Origin: Alphaproteobacteria bacterium
GTDB taxonomy: Bacteria; Pseudomonadota; Alphaproteobacteria; GCA-2731375
Length of the DNA: 64,000 nucleotides
Direction: 5' to 3'
Assembly (NCBI GenBank): GCA_016776605.1
Contig: JADHTB010000004.1
Location: forward strand, 186,001 to 250,000
Shown here: in pieces, positions 10,090-18,690 of the stretch
Layout: each line of letters begins with the position of its first letter
Position numbering within the stretch: the stretch's first letter is position 1
Notes under the pieces: model-generated
Told to the model about the DNA's origin: nothing
The model's input: only the letters and a program-made list of their open reading frames with translations
The model's database searches: none
Made by a program: the position numbers and the translations under genes

Positions 10090-10767
10090 CTAGCCCAGTT
10101 GCCGCGCGAACAATTCCATGGTGCGCTGCCGCGCCTGGTCGCTCGCGGCTTCATTGTATGATCCCCGATGATCGCAATTGAAGCCATGGTCGGCATCATA
10201 GATATGCACCACGGCATCGGGATGCGCCTTGCCAATGGCCGCCACATCGTCCAGGGGGATACCCTTGTCGTGTTCGCCAAAATGCATCAACAGCGGACAA
10301 CCTTCTTTTTCGTCCACGTAAGGCATGATCTGTCCGCCGTAATAGACCACCGATGCGTCCACCGGCAGGCGGGTGCCGGCCAGATAGGAAATCGTGCCGC
10401 CCCAGCAATAGCCGACCGTGCCAACCTTCAGGCCTTCATCCTGCATCACTTTCATCGCTGCCTTGACATCCAGCATGGAAAGATCCCAGGAAAAGGCATC
10501 CTTCAAATCGCGGCCAATGGCAATGTCGTCGGGCGTGTAGCCAAGCGAGCAGTTCTTGGTGTCGGTGCGATCATACAAAGCCGGGGCAATGGCCAGATAG
10601 CCCTCGGACGCGAAACGGTCGCAGGTTTCACGAATGTGGCTGTTGACGCCGAAAATCTCTTGGATGACGACAATACCGCCGCGGGCCTTGCCCGCCGGAT
10701 CGGCCCGATAGGCACCCAAGGTATGCCCGTCTTCAGCGGTTAATGTGATGTCCGTTCCCATGTTCAT
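10090..10767 (-). CDS. dienelactone hydrolase family protein
   Basis: 225-aa alpha/beta hydrolase. The nucleophile elbow carries Cys (GYCWGG), as in carboxymethylenebutenolidase, with Asp in HFGEHDKGIP and His in DADHGFNCD completing the triad. Oxyanion-region motif VIQEIFGVN is near residue 35. Start at 10767 is supported by GGGGAG 4 nt upstream. The natural substrate is unknown; no aromatic ring-cleavage genes are nearby, so a general lactone or ester hydrolase role is as likely as chlorocatechol degradation. Confidence 0.9.
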   Translation of the reverse strand: MNMGTDITLTAEDGHTLGAYRADPAGKARGGIVVIQEIFGVNSHIRETCDRFASEGYLAIAPALYDRTDTKNCSLGYTPDDIAIGRDLKDAFSWDLSMLDVKAAMKVMQDEGLKVGTVGYCWGGTISYLAGTRLPVDASVVYYGGQIMPYVDEKEGCPLLMHFGEHDKGIPLDDVAAIGKAHPDAVVHIYDADHGFNCDHRGSYNEAASDQARQRTMELFARQLG

Positions 10768-10847
10768 TTACTCCCCAGTTGCAGGTCGGTTGTATTTTCA
10801 TTGCTTATAGTATGCCACGTCCGATGCACGGCGTCAGCCTTTCCGCG

Positions 10848-11309
10848 CTATACGCCTTGTCCAGCGGGCCGGCGGAGATAGCGGCCCATATTGGTCATCT
10901 CCAACACGACGTCGCCATTCTGGTTAAGAACCCAGTTCTGCATCCGAACGGTGCCACGGTCCGGCTTATTATCGGATGGCGTGGCGGATAAAATCTTGCT
11001 GCGCACGGACAGAACATCACCGGGACGGACCGGCAGCAGCCATTTCAGATCGTCAAAGCCGGGCGAGCCCATCATGGCCAGGTTATTTTGCCCGGCCTGG
11101 GCATCACAGACCATGCGCATGAACATGGCGCAAGTGTGCCAACCCGAAGCGATCAGGCCGCCATATATGCTGTCCTTGGCGGCTTCCTTGTCCGTATGGA
11201 ACGGTTGATTGTCATAGCGTCCGGCAAAAGCCATGACCTCTTCCTCGGTCACTTCATAGTGCCCGAACGCACGTTCCTGACCGACGACCAGATCTTCCAG
11301 ATAGATCAT
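10848..11309 (-). CDS. MaoC-family (R)-hydratase/dehydratase
   Basis: 153-aa hot-dog-fold protein with the hydratase motif [20 protein letters not shown] and GLIASGWHT; the Asp and His of the first motif are the expected catalytic dyad. Its ATG overlaps the stop codon of the next MaoC gene upstream (ATGA), implying translational coupling. The two proteins are paralogous and may form a heterodimer, as seen for some paired MaoC hydratases. The acyl-CoA substrate is unknown. Confidence 0.88.
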   Translation of the reverse strand: MIYLEDLVVGQERAFGHYEVTEEEVMAFAGRYDNQPFHTDKEAAKDSIYGGLIASGWHTCAMFMRMVCDAQAGQNNLAMMGSPGFDDLKWLLPVRPGDVLSVRSKILSATPSDNKPDRGTVRMQNWVLNQNGDVVLEMTNMGRYLRRPAGQGV

Positions 11310-11794
11310 GCCAACGCTCCTATTTCCCCCGGCGCGCGCCCGGGTGCATCGACTACGGGGCGACAGCCATACATGCCGACACCCTGCAACTCCGCGACTT
11401 TGGCGCCGTCCTGATTGATCAACTCGGTACGGCAGGTTACCAGGCCCATGGGCTTGCTGCGCGAAGGCCGCATCTCCACCACCGTGGTGCGTCCATGCAG
11501 CACATCGCCGGGCCGCACCGGCACCAGCCAACGGCAATATTCAATGCCGGGCGCACCCAAACTGGCCAGTTCCTGAAGCTTGATGGTATCGGCCAACAGA
11601 TTCATGAAAATAGCGCAGGTATGCCAGCCGGAGGCGATCAAACCGCCAAAAAAACTCTCTTCCGCGGCCGCGGCGTCGGTGTGAAAGGGCTGTGGGTCGT
11701 ATTGCGTGGCGAATTCAACGATCTCATCTTCGCTAACCAAGCGGCTGCCAAGGTCCCAAACCTCGCCCAATTCAATGTCTTCAAAATACTTCAT
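11306..11794 (-). CDS. MaoC-family (R)-hydratase/dehydratase
   Basis: 162-aa hot-dog-fold protein, paralogue of the following gene and first in the pair. Motif [20 protein letters not shown] holds the expected Asp/His dyad, followed by [13 protein letters not shown]. It probably hydrates 2-enoyl-CoA or dehydrates a hydroxyacyl-CoA. It is divergent from hprK, with a 188-bp intergenic region that must hold both promoters. Confidence 0.88.
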   Translation of the reverse strand: MKYFEDIELGEVWDLGSRLVSEDEIVEFATQYDPQPFHTDAAAAEESFFGGLIASGWHTCAIFMNLLADTIKLQELASLGAPGIEYCRWLVPVRPGDVLHGRTTVVEMRPSRSKPMGLVTCRTELINQDGAKVAELQGVGMYGCRPVVDAPGRAPGEIGALA

Positions 11795-11982
11795 GCATAT
11801 CCCCTGCCCGGTCAGTCACGACGATAATGGCCATTGCCGCTGATCGTTTATCATGGGGATGGCATACCTGCAAAGCAGAGCTGGTGAGCGGATCAAACCA
11901 TCGCCCGGCAGCCGGAATTCACGGCTGGCGGGATGCAGGGCGGTTGCCTTCCCGGCACCATCGGCGCAATCTTGTGGATAGC

Positions 11983-12441
11983 ATGAGTTTAGTACACGGA
12001 ACGTGCATAGCCATCGGCCCTTCGGGCATTTTGCTGCGTGGGATAGAAGGGTCGGGCAAATCGGATCTGGCCCTGCGCTTGCTTGGCCAGACGCATCTTG
12101 GTGCCAAACTGGTGGCTGACGATCAGGTTCAATTAACCCGGCGGGGGGACGCGCTGTGGGCCCAGGCCCCGGCCCAGATCGCCGGGTTAATGGAGGTTCG
12201 AGGCATCGGTATCCTACGCATGGCAGCGGCGGTCGTTGCAGCGGAGGTGCGCCTGCGTCTGGTTCTGGATCTGTGCGCCCCCGGCGCGCAAGACACGGTG
12301 CCGCGCATGCCGGAGGCCGCACACTGCACGATTGACGGCATCGACTTGCCGCTATACCCATGCGTACCGTTAGAAGCTTCGGCGCCGGACAAGGTCGCCC
12401 TTCTGTTGCGGTCTCTGGACGAGGATATCTTGCAGACATGA
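11983..12441 (+). CDS. hprK: HPr kinase/phosphorylase, short alphaproteobacterial form
   Basis: 152-aa protein corresponding to the C-terminal catalytic half of Firmicutes HprK. P-loop GIEGSGKSDL at 20-29, LVADDQVQL with the two catalytic Asp, and signature LMEVRGIGIL are all present. It should phosphorylate a regulatory Ser on HPr, which is encoded 1.3 kb downstream in the same gene string. The start at MSLVHGTC is chosen by homology; the in-frame upstream extension is not HprK-like. Its stop overlaps the rapZ start (ATGA), indicating an operon. Confidence 0.93.
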   Translation: MSLVHGTCIAIGPSGILLRGIEGSGKSDLALRLLGQTHLGAKLVADDQVQLTRRGDALWAQAPAQIAGLMEVRGIGILRMAAAVVAAEVRLRLVLDLCAPGAQDTVPRMPEAAHCTIDGIDLPLYPCVPLEASAPDKVALLLRSLDEDILQT

Positions 12442-13352
12442 CGGCCAAGGATCCAGATCGGCAGGATGACAGCGTAGCGACAAAGCCGCGGGTGCGCCTG
12501 TTACTGATCACCGGGCTATCCGGCGCGGGGCGTACCATGGCCCTCAAAGCGCTGGAGGATGTCGGCTATGAAGCTATAGATAATCTGCCTCTGTCATTGA
12601 TTAACCGCCTGTTATATCCGTTGACCAGGCCGGGCGGCGGCGATCATGCCATCGCCATCGCCGTGGATTTCCGGCAACGGGATTTTTCCACCAAGGCCTT
12701 TGACCAGGTCACCGCGCCCCTGGCCGCGCGGGATAATATCGATTTGAACGTGGTTTTTCTGGATTGTGACAATCAGGTTCTGGCCCGCCGCTTTACCGAA
12801 ACCCGGCGCCGCCACCCCCTGGCGGAAGACCGCCCCGTGATGGACGGCATTGTGCGGGAGCGGCAATTATTGGCCCCCATAAAAGACCGCGCGGATCTGC
12901 TGGTCGACACCTCCAATCTTACGGTGGGGGAACTACGGGCCCTGTTCGCCGGCCATTTTCGCCTGTCCGACGATCCCGGCCTTTTGATTTCGGTCTTGTC
13001 CTTTTCCTATCGTCAAGGGCTGCCACGGGAAGCCGATCTGGTTTTCGATGTACGGTTTCTGGCAAATCCCCATTATGTGGACGAATTGCGGCCATTGACG
13101 GGCCGGGATCCCGGCGTTGGCGCCTATATTGCCGCCGATCCCGCCTGTGAACCCTTTCTGGTATCACTGACAAATATGTTGGAAACTCTATTGCCGCTTT
13201 ATCAGCGCGAAGGAAAAAGCTATTTGACAGTGGCAATCGGTTGTACAGGTGGCCGTCACAGGTCAGTCTACACGGCCGAGGCGTTGACGAAGCGTCTGTT
13301 AGTGGCTGGCCAGCATGTGCAGGTGCGCCACCGCGATGCCGATAAGATATGA
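12438..13352 (+). CDS. rapZ: RapZ-family nucleotide-binding protein
   Basis: 304-aa P-loop protein of the RapZ/YvcJ family. Walker A variant GLSGAGRTMALKALED is near residue 30, with DNLPLSL just after it, and the C-terminal RNA-binding-like domain carries TVAIGCTGGRHRSVYTAE. In enterobacteria RapZ links small-RNA decay to amino-sugar synthesis; in Alphaproteobacteria it regularly sits between hprK and the EIIA gene, suggesting a link with the regulatory PTS. It overlaps hprK by 4 nt. Confidence 0.93.
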   Translation: MTAKDPDRQDDSVATKPRVRLLLITGLSGAGRTMALKALEDVGYEAIDNLPLSLINRLLYPLTRPGGGDHAIAIAVDFRQRDFSTKAFDQVTAPLAARDNIDLNVVFLDCDNQVLARRFTETRRRHPLAEDRPVMDGIVRERQLLAPIKDRADLLVDTSNLTVGELRALFAGHFRLSDDPGLLISVLSFSYRQGLPREADLVFDVRFLANPHYVDELRPLTGRDPGVGAYIAADPACEPFLVSLTNMLETLLPLYQREGKSYLTVAIGCTGGRHRSVYTAEALTKRLLVAGQHVQVRHRDADKI

Positions 13353-13385
13353 TTATGGTTGAGTAAGAACGATCAGAGGCAATAG

Positions 13386-13790
13386 ATGATAGGCATGGTT
13401 TTGGTGACCCACGGTCGCCTGGCGGATGAATTCATCGCCGCGACTGAACATGTGGTGGGCCCGCAAGAGGCCATCCGCGCGGTTAGTATTGGCCCGGATG
13501 ACGATATGGAACAGCGGCGCAATGAAATCGTTCAGGCGGTGGAGGAGGTCGATACGGGCAGCGGTGTCATTCTGCTGACCGATATGTTCGGCGGCACGCC
13601 ATCCAACCTGGCCATTTCGCTGTTGGACCGGGCCAATGTGGAAGTTATCGCAGGCATGAACCTGCCGATGCTGATCAAGCTGGTCAAGGTCCGCCAAACC
13701 GACAATTTGAAAGATGCGGTGGCCAAGGCCCAGGAATCGGGCCGCAAATACATCAACGTCGCCTCGATCCTGTTGCAAGGTGACACGTGA
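13386..13790 (+). CDS. PTS system EIIA component, mannose family (regulatory)
   Basis: 134-aa cytoplasmic EIIA-Man protein. The phosphorylated His is His9 in GMVLVTHGRLA; the fold is also marked by LLTDMFGGTPSNLA. No EIIB, EIIC or EIID gene is present, so this is the phosphoryl acceptor of a regulatory PTS, not a sugar uptake system. Its TGA overlaps the GTG start of the HPr gene (GTGA). Confidence 0.92.
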   Translation: MIGMVLVTHGRLADEFIAATEHVVGPQEAIRAVSIGPDDDMEQRRNEIVQAVEEVDTGSGVILLTDMFGGTPSNLAISLLDRANVEVIAGMNLPMLIKLVKVRQTDNLKDAVAKAQESGRKYINVASILLQGDT

Positions 13791-14065
13791 GCGACGATAC
13801 CGTCCGTCGAACCATCCAGATTATCAACCTGCGTGGCTTGCATGCCCGCGCCGCGGCCAAGTTCGTCAACTGCGCCGAGCGCTTCCAGGCGGAAATATTC
13901 GTCGCCCGCCTTGGCGTCGAGGTGCCGGGCCGTTCCATCCTGGGCCTGATGATGCTGGCAGCCGCGCCGGGCACCGAGATAGAGGTGCGGGCCGTTGGCG
14001 CCGATGCCGTGGCGGCGGTCGCCGCCCTGGCCGCCCTGACGGAAAATAAATTCGACGAAGACTGA
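13787..14065 (+). CDS. ptsH: phosphocarrier protein HPr
   Basis: 92-aa HPr. The active-site His is His19 in NLRGLHARAAAKF and the regulatory Ser is Ser50 in PGRSILGLMML, the site an HPr kinase would modify. GTG start overlaps the EIIA stop. Together with hprK, rapZ and EIIA this forms the usual alphaproteobacterial regulatory phosphorelay. A GC-rich hairpin follows directly. No enzyme I (ptsI/ptsP) gene is in the window. Confidence 0.95.
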   Translation: MSDDTVRRTIQIINLRGLHARAAAKFVNCAERFQAEIFVARLGVEVPGRSILGLMMLAAAPGTEIEVRAVGADAVAAVAALAALTENKFDED

Positions 14066-14073
14066 TCCGCTTC

Positions 14074-14090
14074 AGGCCGGAACCCGGCCT
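14074..14090. terminator. GC-rich hairpin between convergent ptsH and actR
   Basis: Perfect 7-bp stem AGGCCGG / CCGGCCT with a 3-nt loop, lying between two convergent stop codons and followed on the plus strand by TATTCCTT. Position and stem suggest a bidirectional terminator; the T-tract is weak. Confidence 0.55.
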
Positions 14091-14647
14091 TATTCCTTAG
14101 GCGAGCGTTTGGCCAGGATGCGTTGCAGGGTGCGGCGGTGCATATTCAGGCGGCGGGCCGTCTCCGATACGTTGCGGTTACACAGCTCGTAGACCCTCTG
14201 GATGTGCTCCCATCGAACGCGGTCGGCGGACATGGGTCGATCTGGCGGCGGGGGATTTTCGCCATCCCCAGCCAAAAGCGCTGCTTCAATGGCATCCGCA
14301 TCCGCCGGTTTGGAAAGATAATCCACCGCGCCCAGTTTTACCGCCGCCACCGCCGTGGCAATATTGCCATAGCCGGTCAGCATGATGATGCGGCCATCCG
14401 GGCGTACCTCGCGCAGGGCGCTGACCACGTCTAAACCGCTGCCGTCTTCCAGCCGCAGATCGATCACCGCGTACGCGGGCGCATGTTCCCTGGCCTTGCC
14501 GACGCCATCCTTGACCGAACTGGCCGTGGCCACCGCAAAGCCACGCCGCTCCATAGCCATGGCCAGCCGCTGCAACCAAATCTCATCGTCGTCGACCAAC
14601 AGCAGTGATCGTATTCCTTCGGCGCCGCCGGCCCCATCCCCCGTCAT
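14090..14647 (-). CDS. actR: ActR/RegA/PrrA-type redox response regulator
   Basis: 185-aa two-domain regulator: receiver with LLVDDDE, phospho-acceptor Asp63 (AVIDLRLEDGSGL) and a Lys in SKPAD, a Pro-rich linker (GENPPPPDRP), and a Fis-like helix-turn-helix (NVSETARRLNMHRRTLQRIL). This tail is highly conserved in RegA/PrrA/ActR proteins, which control respiration, carbon and nitrogen genes in response to redox state. Start at ATG 14647 fits GGGAG at 8-nt spacing; a TTG at 14653 overlapping the actS stop is an alternative. It is coupled to the sensor gene actS. Confidence 0.93.
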   Translation of the reverse strand: MTGDGAGGAEGIRSLLLVDDDEIWLQRLAMAMERRGFAVATASSVKDGVGKAREHAPAYAVIDLRLEDGSGLDVVSALREVRPDGRIIMLTGYGNIATAVAAVKLGAVDYLSKPADADAIEAALLAGDGENPPPPDRPMSADRVRWEHIQRVYELCNRNVSETARRLNMHRRTLQRILAKRSPKE

Positions 14648-14649
14648 TA

Positions 14650-16008
14650 TCAACGCTCTCCCTGACTGACCTGTCGCAAGGGTCCAGAATTTGCCGAATC
14701 CATCTTAGCGTGGTGTTCGCTTGTAAGGTCTATTATGTGCCTTGGCCAGCGGATCACAACCGTCGCGCCCAAACCTTGCCGCCGGTTGAAGAAATGCAGG
14801 GCCGCGCCGGTCCGCTCCAGCAGGGTTTTCGAAATGAAAACGCCCAGGCCCATGCGCCCGCTGCCGGGCCGGGTGCTGATATAGGGATCGCCCAATAGAC
14901 CGAGAATATGCGCGGCAAAACCCGGCCCGTCATCGCTGATCGACAGCTCCACCTGTTCATCATTCCAGGTGTATTCCAGATCCACCTGGCTTTTGGCGAA
15001 CTCGGTGGCATTTTCGACCAAATTACCCAGACCCTGCACCAGTTCCGGGCTGCGCTGAACCACGGGCGGAATGGTTGTGGCGCCGGCTTTAACCATTACC
15101 ACCGTAGCATCGTCGCCATGGCGCGCCGCCAGATCGGCGACCAGCGCGTCAAAGTTCATTTGCGATACAGCCGGATCGGCGCCGGCGGATGGATTGCGGG
15201 CCAGGCTGGCTAGAATCGTCCGGCAACGGTCAACCTCGCCATCCAATACTTCCAGGTCGGTTTGAGTTTCCGCGTCCGCCGGTTGCCCATGCAGCAGCTC
15301 TTTCGTAATCAAGGCGATGGTGCCCAGCGGGGTGCCCAGTTCGTGGGCCGCCGCCGCCGCCAGACTGCCCAATGCCGATAATTCCCGCTCTTGCGAAAGG
15401 GCGGTCTGGGTCGCCGCCAGGGCATCCGACATCCGCCGAGCTTCTTCCGCCACCCGCCAAGCGTAGAACATCAGAAAGACCGTGCCCAAAATCAACGATA
15501 TCCAGATGGCGGCGGCGTAAAGCTGCGGCAATTGAAAGCCCGGCGTGGACCACGGCAAGGGCAGGTGGAAAAGCGCCAGCAGGGTGACACAAAACACCGC
15601 CAGCAGCCCCAGGCAAACGGCGCTGCGCAGGCTCAGAATTGTGGCCGATATGGTGACCGGCACCAGGAATAACAGCGCAAAAGGATTATCCAGTCCGCCG
15701 GTCAGATACAGCAGCGCGGCCAATTGCACGATATCGAACGCCAGATAGCCGGCAGCGGCGCGGCCGTGATGCCATTGGCTCAGATCATAGCGGGCGATGA
15801 TCCAGAGGTTAACCGCCAGGGACGCGCCAATGGTCGCCATGGCCGGGATCATGGGCAAGGCGAAGTCCAGTAATTCGTGGACCACCAGCAGGGCCGCGAT
15901 TTGGCCAAGGATAGCCAGCCATCTGGTCAACAAAAGGGTGCGCACCCGCACCCGGCCCATGGCCGGGCGGGTCAGCCTAACGGGAGCAATACGGCTGGTC
16001 ATCATCAT
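14650..16008 (-). CDS. actS: ActS/RegB/PrrB-type redox sensor histidine kinase
   Basis: 452-aa membrane kinase with six hydrophobic helices in the first 185 residues, the ubiquinone-binding signature GGLDNPF at 104-110, H-box LAAAAAHELGTPLGT with phospho-acceptor His222, and ATPase motifs (GNLVENATEFA, DDGPGF). Cys262 in EVDRCRTIL matches the redox-active cysteine of RegB. It probably senses the quinone pool and signals to ActR, whose gene begins at its stop codon. Confidence 0.94.
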   Translation of the reverse strand: MMMTSRIAPVRLTRPAMGRVRVRTLLLTRWLAILGQIAALLVVHELLDFALPMIPAMATIGASLAVNLWIIARYDLSQWHHGRAAAGYLAFDIVQLAALLYLTGGLDNPFALLFLVPVTISATILSLRSAVCLGLLAVFCVTLLALFHLPLPWSTPGFQLPQLYAAAIWISLILGTVFLMFYAWRVAEEARRMSDALAATQTALSQERELSALGSLAAAAAHELGTPLGTIALITKELLHGQPADAETQTDLEVLDGEVDRCRTILASLARNPSAGADPAVSQMNFDALVADLAARHGDDATVVMVKAGATTIPPVVQRSPELVQGLGNLVENATEFAKSQVDLEYTWNDEQVELSISDDGPGFAAHILGLLGDPYISTRPGSGRMGLGVFISKTLLERTGAALHFFNRRQGLGATVVIRWPRHIIDLTSEHHAKMDSANSGPLRQVSQGER

Positions 16009-16074
16009 GGCGCACCATCATAGAATAAAAGAGCGCCGCCGGGCACCCGGTCCGGCCGGCGAACGCAACCCGGC

Positions 16075-17244
16075 CTATGGCGCAATCGCCGCGGCCAATT
16101 GTAAAAGCACTTCATCGCCGCCCGGGGCAGCCATCAGGCCCAGGCCCAAGGGGCAGCCATCCAGACTGGCCAGGGGCAGATTGATCTGCGGGCAACCAGA
16201 CAGACCGGCAACGCAGGTCAGACCCATGCTGCGCCAGCGAAAATCATCCAATTCCGCCTCCGGCGTCTGACACAACGGCGCAATGCCGGGGGCGGTGGGC
16301 AGGCACAGCACGCCGTTGCCGGCCAACAGATCCGCCATGCGCTGCCGGACGCTGTCCCGCACCAAACGGCTTGCGGTGACAGCGTCAGGGGTCATGGTGG
16401 CGCACATGGCGAATCGCGCCGCTACACCGGGGCCAAATTTTGGTTTTATCTGTTCGATCCAGGGGCCGTGGGTGCGCCAGATATCGGCCATTTGCAGGGT
16501 GCGGAAATGGGGCATCCAGGTAGCGGGTCCGTCCGCGACCAGCCGCACATCTTCCCGGCTTGAAAAATGCGCCGCCACCTGGTCAACCGCATGGGCCAGG
16601 GCCGCCGCCGCGTCGTTCGGCAACAGTTCAAAACAATCGCGGGCCATCAGCATACGGGTCACAGCAGGGGGTTCGGCATAGTCCGGCAGCAGGACGCGGC
16701 CCACCTGGCGCATCAGGTCGCCGCCGCGGGCGAACCAGCCTATCGTATCAAAACAAGGCGCCAGGGGATGTACGCCATCCACGGGGATGCGGTCCTGGGT
16801 GGTGCGGATGCCGTGAACGCCGCAGAAACCGGCCGGCATGCGCACCGATCCACCAGTGTCCGAGCCCAGGGCAAAATCGACCAGTTCCCCAGCTACCGCC
16901 GCCGCCGAGCCCGAGGACGAGCCGCCGGGAATTCGCCCCGCCGCATTGACGTTGACCGGGGTGCCGTAATGGGCGTTCTGACCAGTGATGGAAAATGCCA
17001 TTTCGTCCGTTTGCGTCTTGGCCACCATGTGGGCCCCTGCCGCCAGCAACCGGGCTACGGACGAGGCCGTGGCGGTTGCCGGGCCGTGGCTGGCCAGCCA
17101 GTCCGGGCTGCCGGCGCCGGTGGTATGGCCCGCGATGTCAAAAAGATCCTTGGCCGCAAAGCTTAAACCGGAAAGCGGCCCCGGCGCCGTCGCCGCAAGC
17201 GCGACCGCATCATGTTTGATATAGGCACCCAAGTGGTCAGTCAT
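16075..17244 (-). CDS. amidase-signature hydrolase
   Basis: 389-aa member of the amidase signature family (Ser-cisSer-Lys triad). Lys32 lies in FAAKDLFDIAG, the linker motif is GGSSSGSAAAVAGEL and the nucleophile region is GSDTGGSVRMPAGFCG. The short, compact architecture starting directly at the catalytic core resembles AMI1-type indole-acetamide hydrolases and related general amidases. Substrate unknown. It is separated from the divergent cytidylyltransferase-like gene by 175 bp. Confidence 0.9.
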   Translation of the reverse strand: MTDHLGAYIKHDAVALAATAPGPLSGLSFAAKDLFDIAGHTTGAGSPDWLASHGPATATASSVARLLAAGAHMVAKTQTDEMAFSITGQNAHYGTPVNVNAAGRIPGGSSSGSAAAVAGELVDFALGSDTGGSVRMPAGFCGVHGIRTTQDRIPVDGVHPLAPCFDTIGWFARGGDLMRQVGRVLLPDYAEPPAVTRMLMARDCFELLPNDAAAALAHAVDQVAAHFSSREDVRLVADGPATWMPHFRTLQMADIWRTHGPWIEQIKPKFGPGVAARFAMCATMTPDAVTASRLVRDSVRQRMADLLAGNGVLCLPTAPGIAPLCQTPEAELDDFRWRSMGLTCVAGLSGCPQINLPLASLDGCPLGLGLMAAPGGDEVLLQLAAAIAP

Positions 17245-17419
17245 TCAATTGCCTTTTGTTGTGTGTCCGCGCCGCAAAACCCGTTGCTTTGATTCGGGCT
17301 TGATCCAGGCTTTGATCCAGGCCCATCCTACCCGTCTTTTGTCCGTGCGAAAGGGTTAGGGAGATGTCTTTTCGCAGAGGCTGGTGTACAACGAGGCATA
17401 CATTCAAGGATTGGCGGTT

Positions 17420-18148
17420 ATGAAGATTATCCCCGGCGCCGTTTGGGGCCTGATCCTGGCGCGGGGCGGCTCCAACGCCATCACATTGAAGAATCTGACG
17501 CCCTTTGTCGGCCGCCCGTTGATCGACTTTCAAGTTCTGGCCGCCAAAAGCTCCGGCAGCCTGAACCGGTTGCTGTGCAGTACGGACCATCAGGGCATTG
17601 CGGACCGTTGCGCGACCCTTCGCGTTGAAGTGCATTCGCGGCCGGTGCATCTGGGCGCCGAGGGCACCCCCGTCATGGCCGTAATCGAGGACTTTTTGCA
17701 GGATATTTGCGCCCATGAGGGCGCCGTGGCGGAATGCATTGCCTTATTGCAACCAACCTCGCCGTTTTTACTGGCCGAGCATATCCAATGGACCGTGGAT
17801 GCCCTGTTGGCGGATCCCGACGCCGGATCGGCCCAAACCGTGGTGCTTTGCCCCCAGAACCACCACGCCCATGAGCAATTGATCATTCAGGACGGCCAGG
17901 CCAATTTCTGTTTTCCGGAACAGCGGGCCGCGGCCGGCAACAAACAGCTAGGGGCCAAGCATTATCTTTACGGAAATCTGTTGGTTTTTCGCAGTTTAGC
18001 CGCACTGGAACAGCAGACGCCCTTTGCCGGTCCGTCCCGTCCGATCGAAATTCCTTATGCTCAGGGCTTTGTTCTGGATGCCCCGGACGACACCAAATTG
18101 GGGCAGGCCCTGTTAGCCGCCAGCCTTGCTAAATTACAGAATTCTTAA
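17420..18148 (+). CDS. cytidylyltransferase-like protein (CMP-sugar synthetase family)
   Basis: 242-aa protein with the nucleotidyltransferase start WGLILARGGSNAITLKNL, the counterpart of the IPARGGSKRIPRKN motif of CMP-N-acylneuraminate synthetases. Further support is FVGRPLIDFQV, CSTDHQGIAD and LLQPTSPFL, all in the expected order. It would activate an acidic sugar with CTP. The normal basic pair after GGS is altered (NAI), so the substrate may differ. AAGGA lies 9 nt before ATG 17420. No sialic-acid or LPS gene is adjacent; the next cassette downstream starts 212 bp away beyond a repeat element. Confidence 0.78.
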   Translation: MKIIPGAVWGLILARGGSNAITLKNLTPFVGRPLIDFQVLAAKSSGSLNRLLCSTDHQGIADRCATLRVEVHSRPVHLGAEGTPVMAVIEDFLQDICAHEGAVAECIALLQPTSPFLLAEHIQWTVDALLADPDAGSAQTVVLCPQNHHAHEQLIIQDGQANFCFPEQRAAAGNKQLGAKHYLYGNLLVFRSLAALEQQTPFAGPSRPIEIPYAQGFVLDAPDDTKLGQALLAASLAKLQNS

Positions 18149-18214
18149 GAAATGCCCTTGATACTAGTCAGTTCGTGAACAATATTATTAGCGTATTATG
18201 TTTTTCGGCTACCA

Positions 18215-18317
18215 GGGCAGTTTTAAGTTGGTTGGAGTCGCTTTCACGGCTTAAGTGATTGGAAAAATTGCTCTAATTCTAAAGATCTGAGCAGTTTCAG
18301 AATGAAAATGCTCTAGG
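18215..18317 (+). repeat. dispersed 103-bp intergenic repeat, copy A
   Basis: Aligns over its full 103 bp with the element at 56231-56333: a block close to TTGGAGTCGCTTTC, then GTGATTGG, a TTGCTCTA segment, and a terminal hairpin closing with GCTCTAGG. Here the terminal hairpin reads GAGCAG...TTTCAGAATGAAAATGCTC. It lies between the cytidylyltransferase-like gene and the peptide gene. No coding potential is seen. Confidence 0.8.
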
Positions 18318-18360
18318 TCACAAATGGCGCAGCTTGTGTAAGGTCAGATTGGGATTTCCG

Positions 18361-18645
18361 ATGACGTTCAGGCGAGGAAGTTTTACAGAAAATAACGAAT
18401 TGGCGAAAGCTAACGACAAATCCGTTTTGAGCCGCCGCAAGGCGCTGGCGCGGCTGGGTTTGGCTGCCGCCGTTGTCTATGCCGCGCCGACCATCACCCA
18501 TATTGATGGCGAAGCTCTGGCCAGCAAGAAAGCGCGCCCATCCAAGTGCCGCGGCAAGAGTTGTCCCGGCGGCAAAAGCAAAAGCCGTGGCAGAAGCCGT
18601 GGCAGAAGCCGTGGCAGAAGCCGTGGCAAAAGCAGCCGCAGGTGA
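18361..18645 (+). CDS. small Tat-signal-like peptide with Arg/Ser/Gly repeat tail
   Basis: 94-aa protein not matched to a named family. Residues about 24-50 form a Tat-like signal (LSRRKALARLGLAAAV, then a hydrophobic stretch) ending in GEALAS with an AXA-type cleavage site. The remaining 42 or so residues are strongly basic: two Cys (KCRGKSC), PGGKSK, then tandem SRGR units and a KSSRR end. The repeats are encoded by 12-bp DNA units. It stands 45 bp before an HprK-related P-loop gene and a PqqD-like gene on the same strand, which makes it the natural candidate substrate of those proteins (inference). A TTG start 27 nt upstream is possible. Confidence 0.72.
   Translation: MTFRRGSFTENNELAKANDKSVLSRRKALARLGLAAAVVYAAPTITHIDGEALASKKARPSKCRGKSCPGGKSKSRGRSRGRSRGRSRGKSSRR
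18583..18630 (+). repeat. 12-bp tandem repeat, four units, inside the peptide gene
   Basis: Units of AGCCGTGGCAGA at 18583, 18595, 18607 and 18619; the first three are identical and the fourth ends AAA. They encode the S-R-G-R repeats. Identity at DNA level points to recent slippage expansion, so repeat number may vary between strains. Confidence 0.9.
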
Positions 18646-18690
18646 ATTAGCGCTGGCTGACGGCTTCTACCAATCTGCTATGATAGGGGC

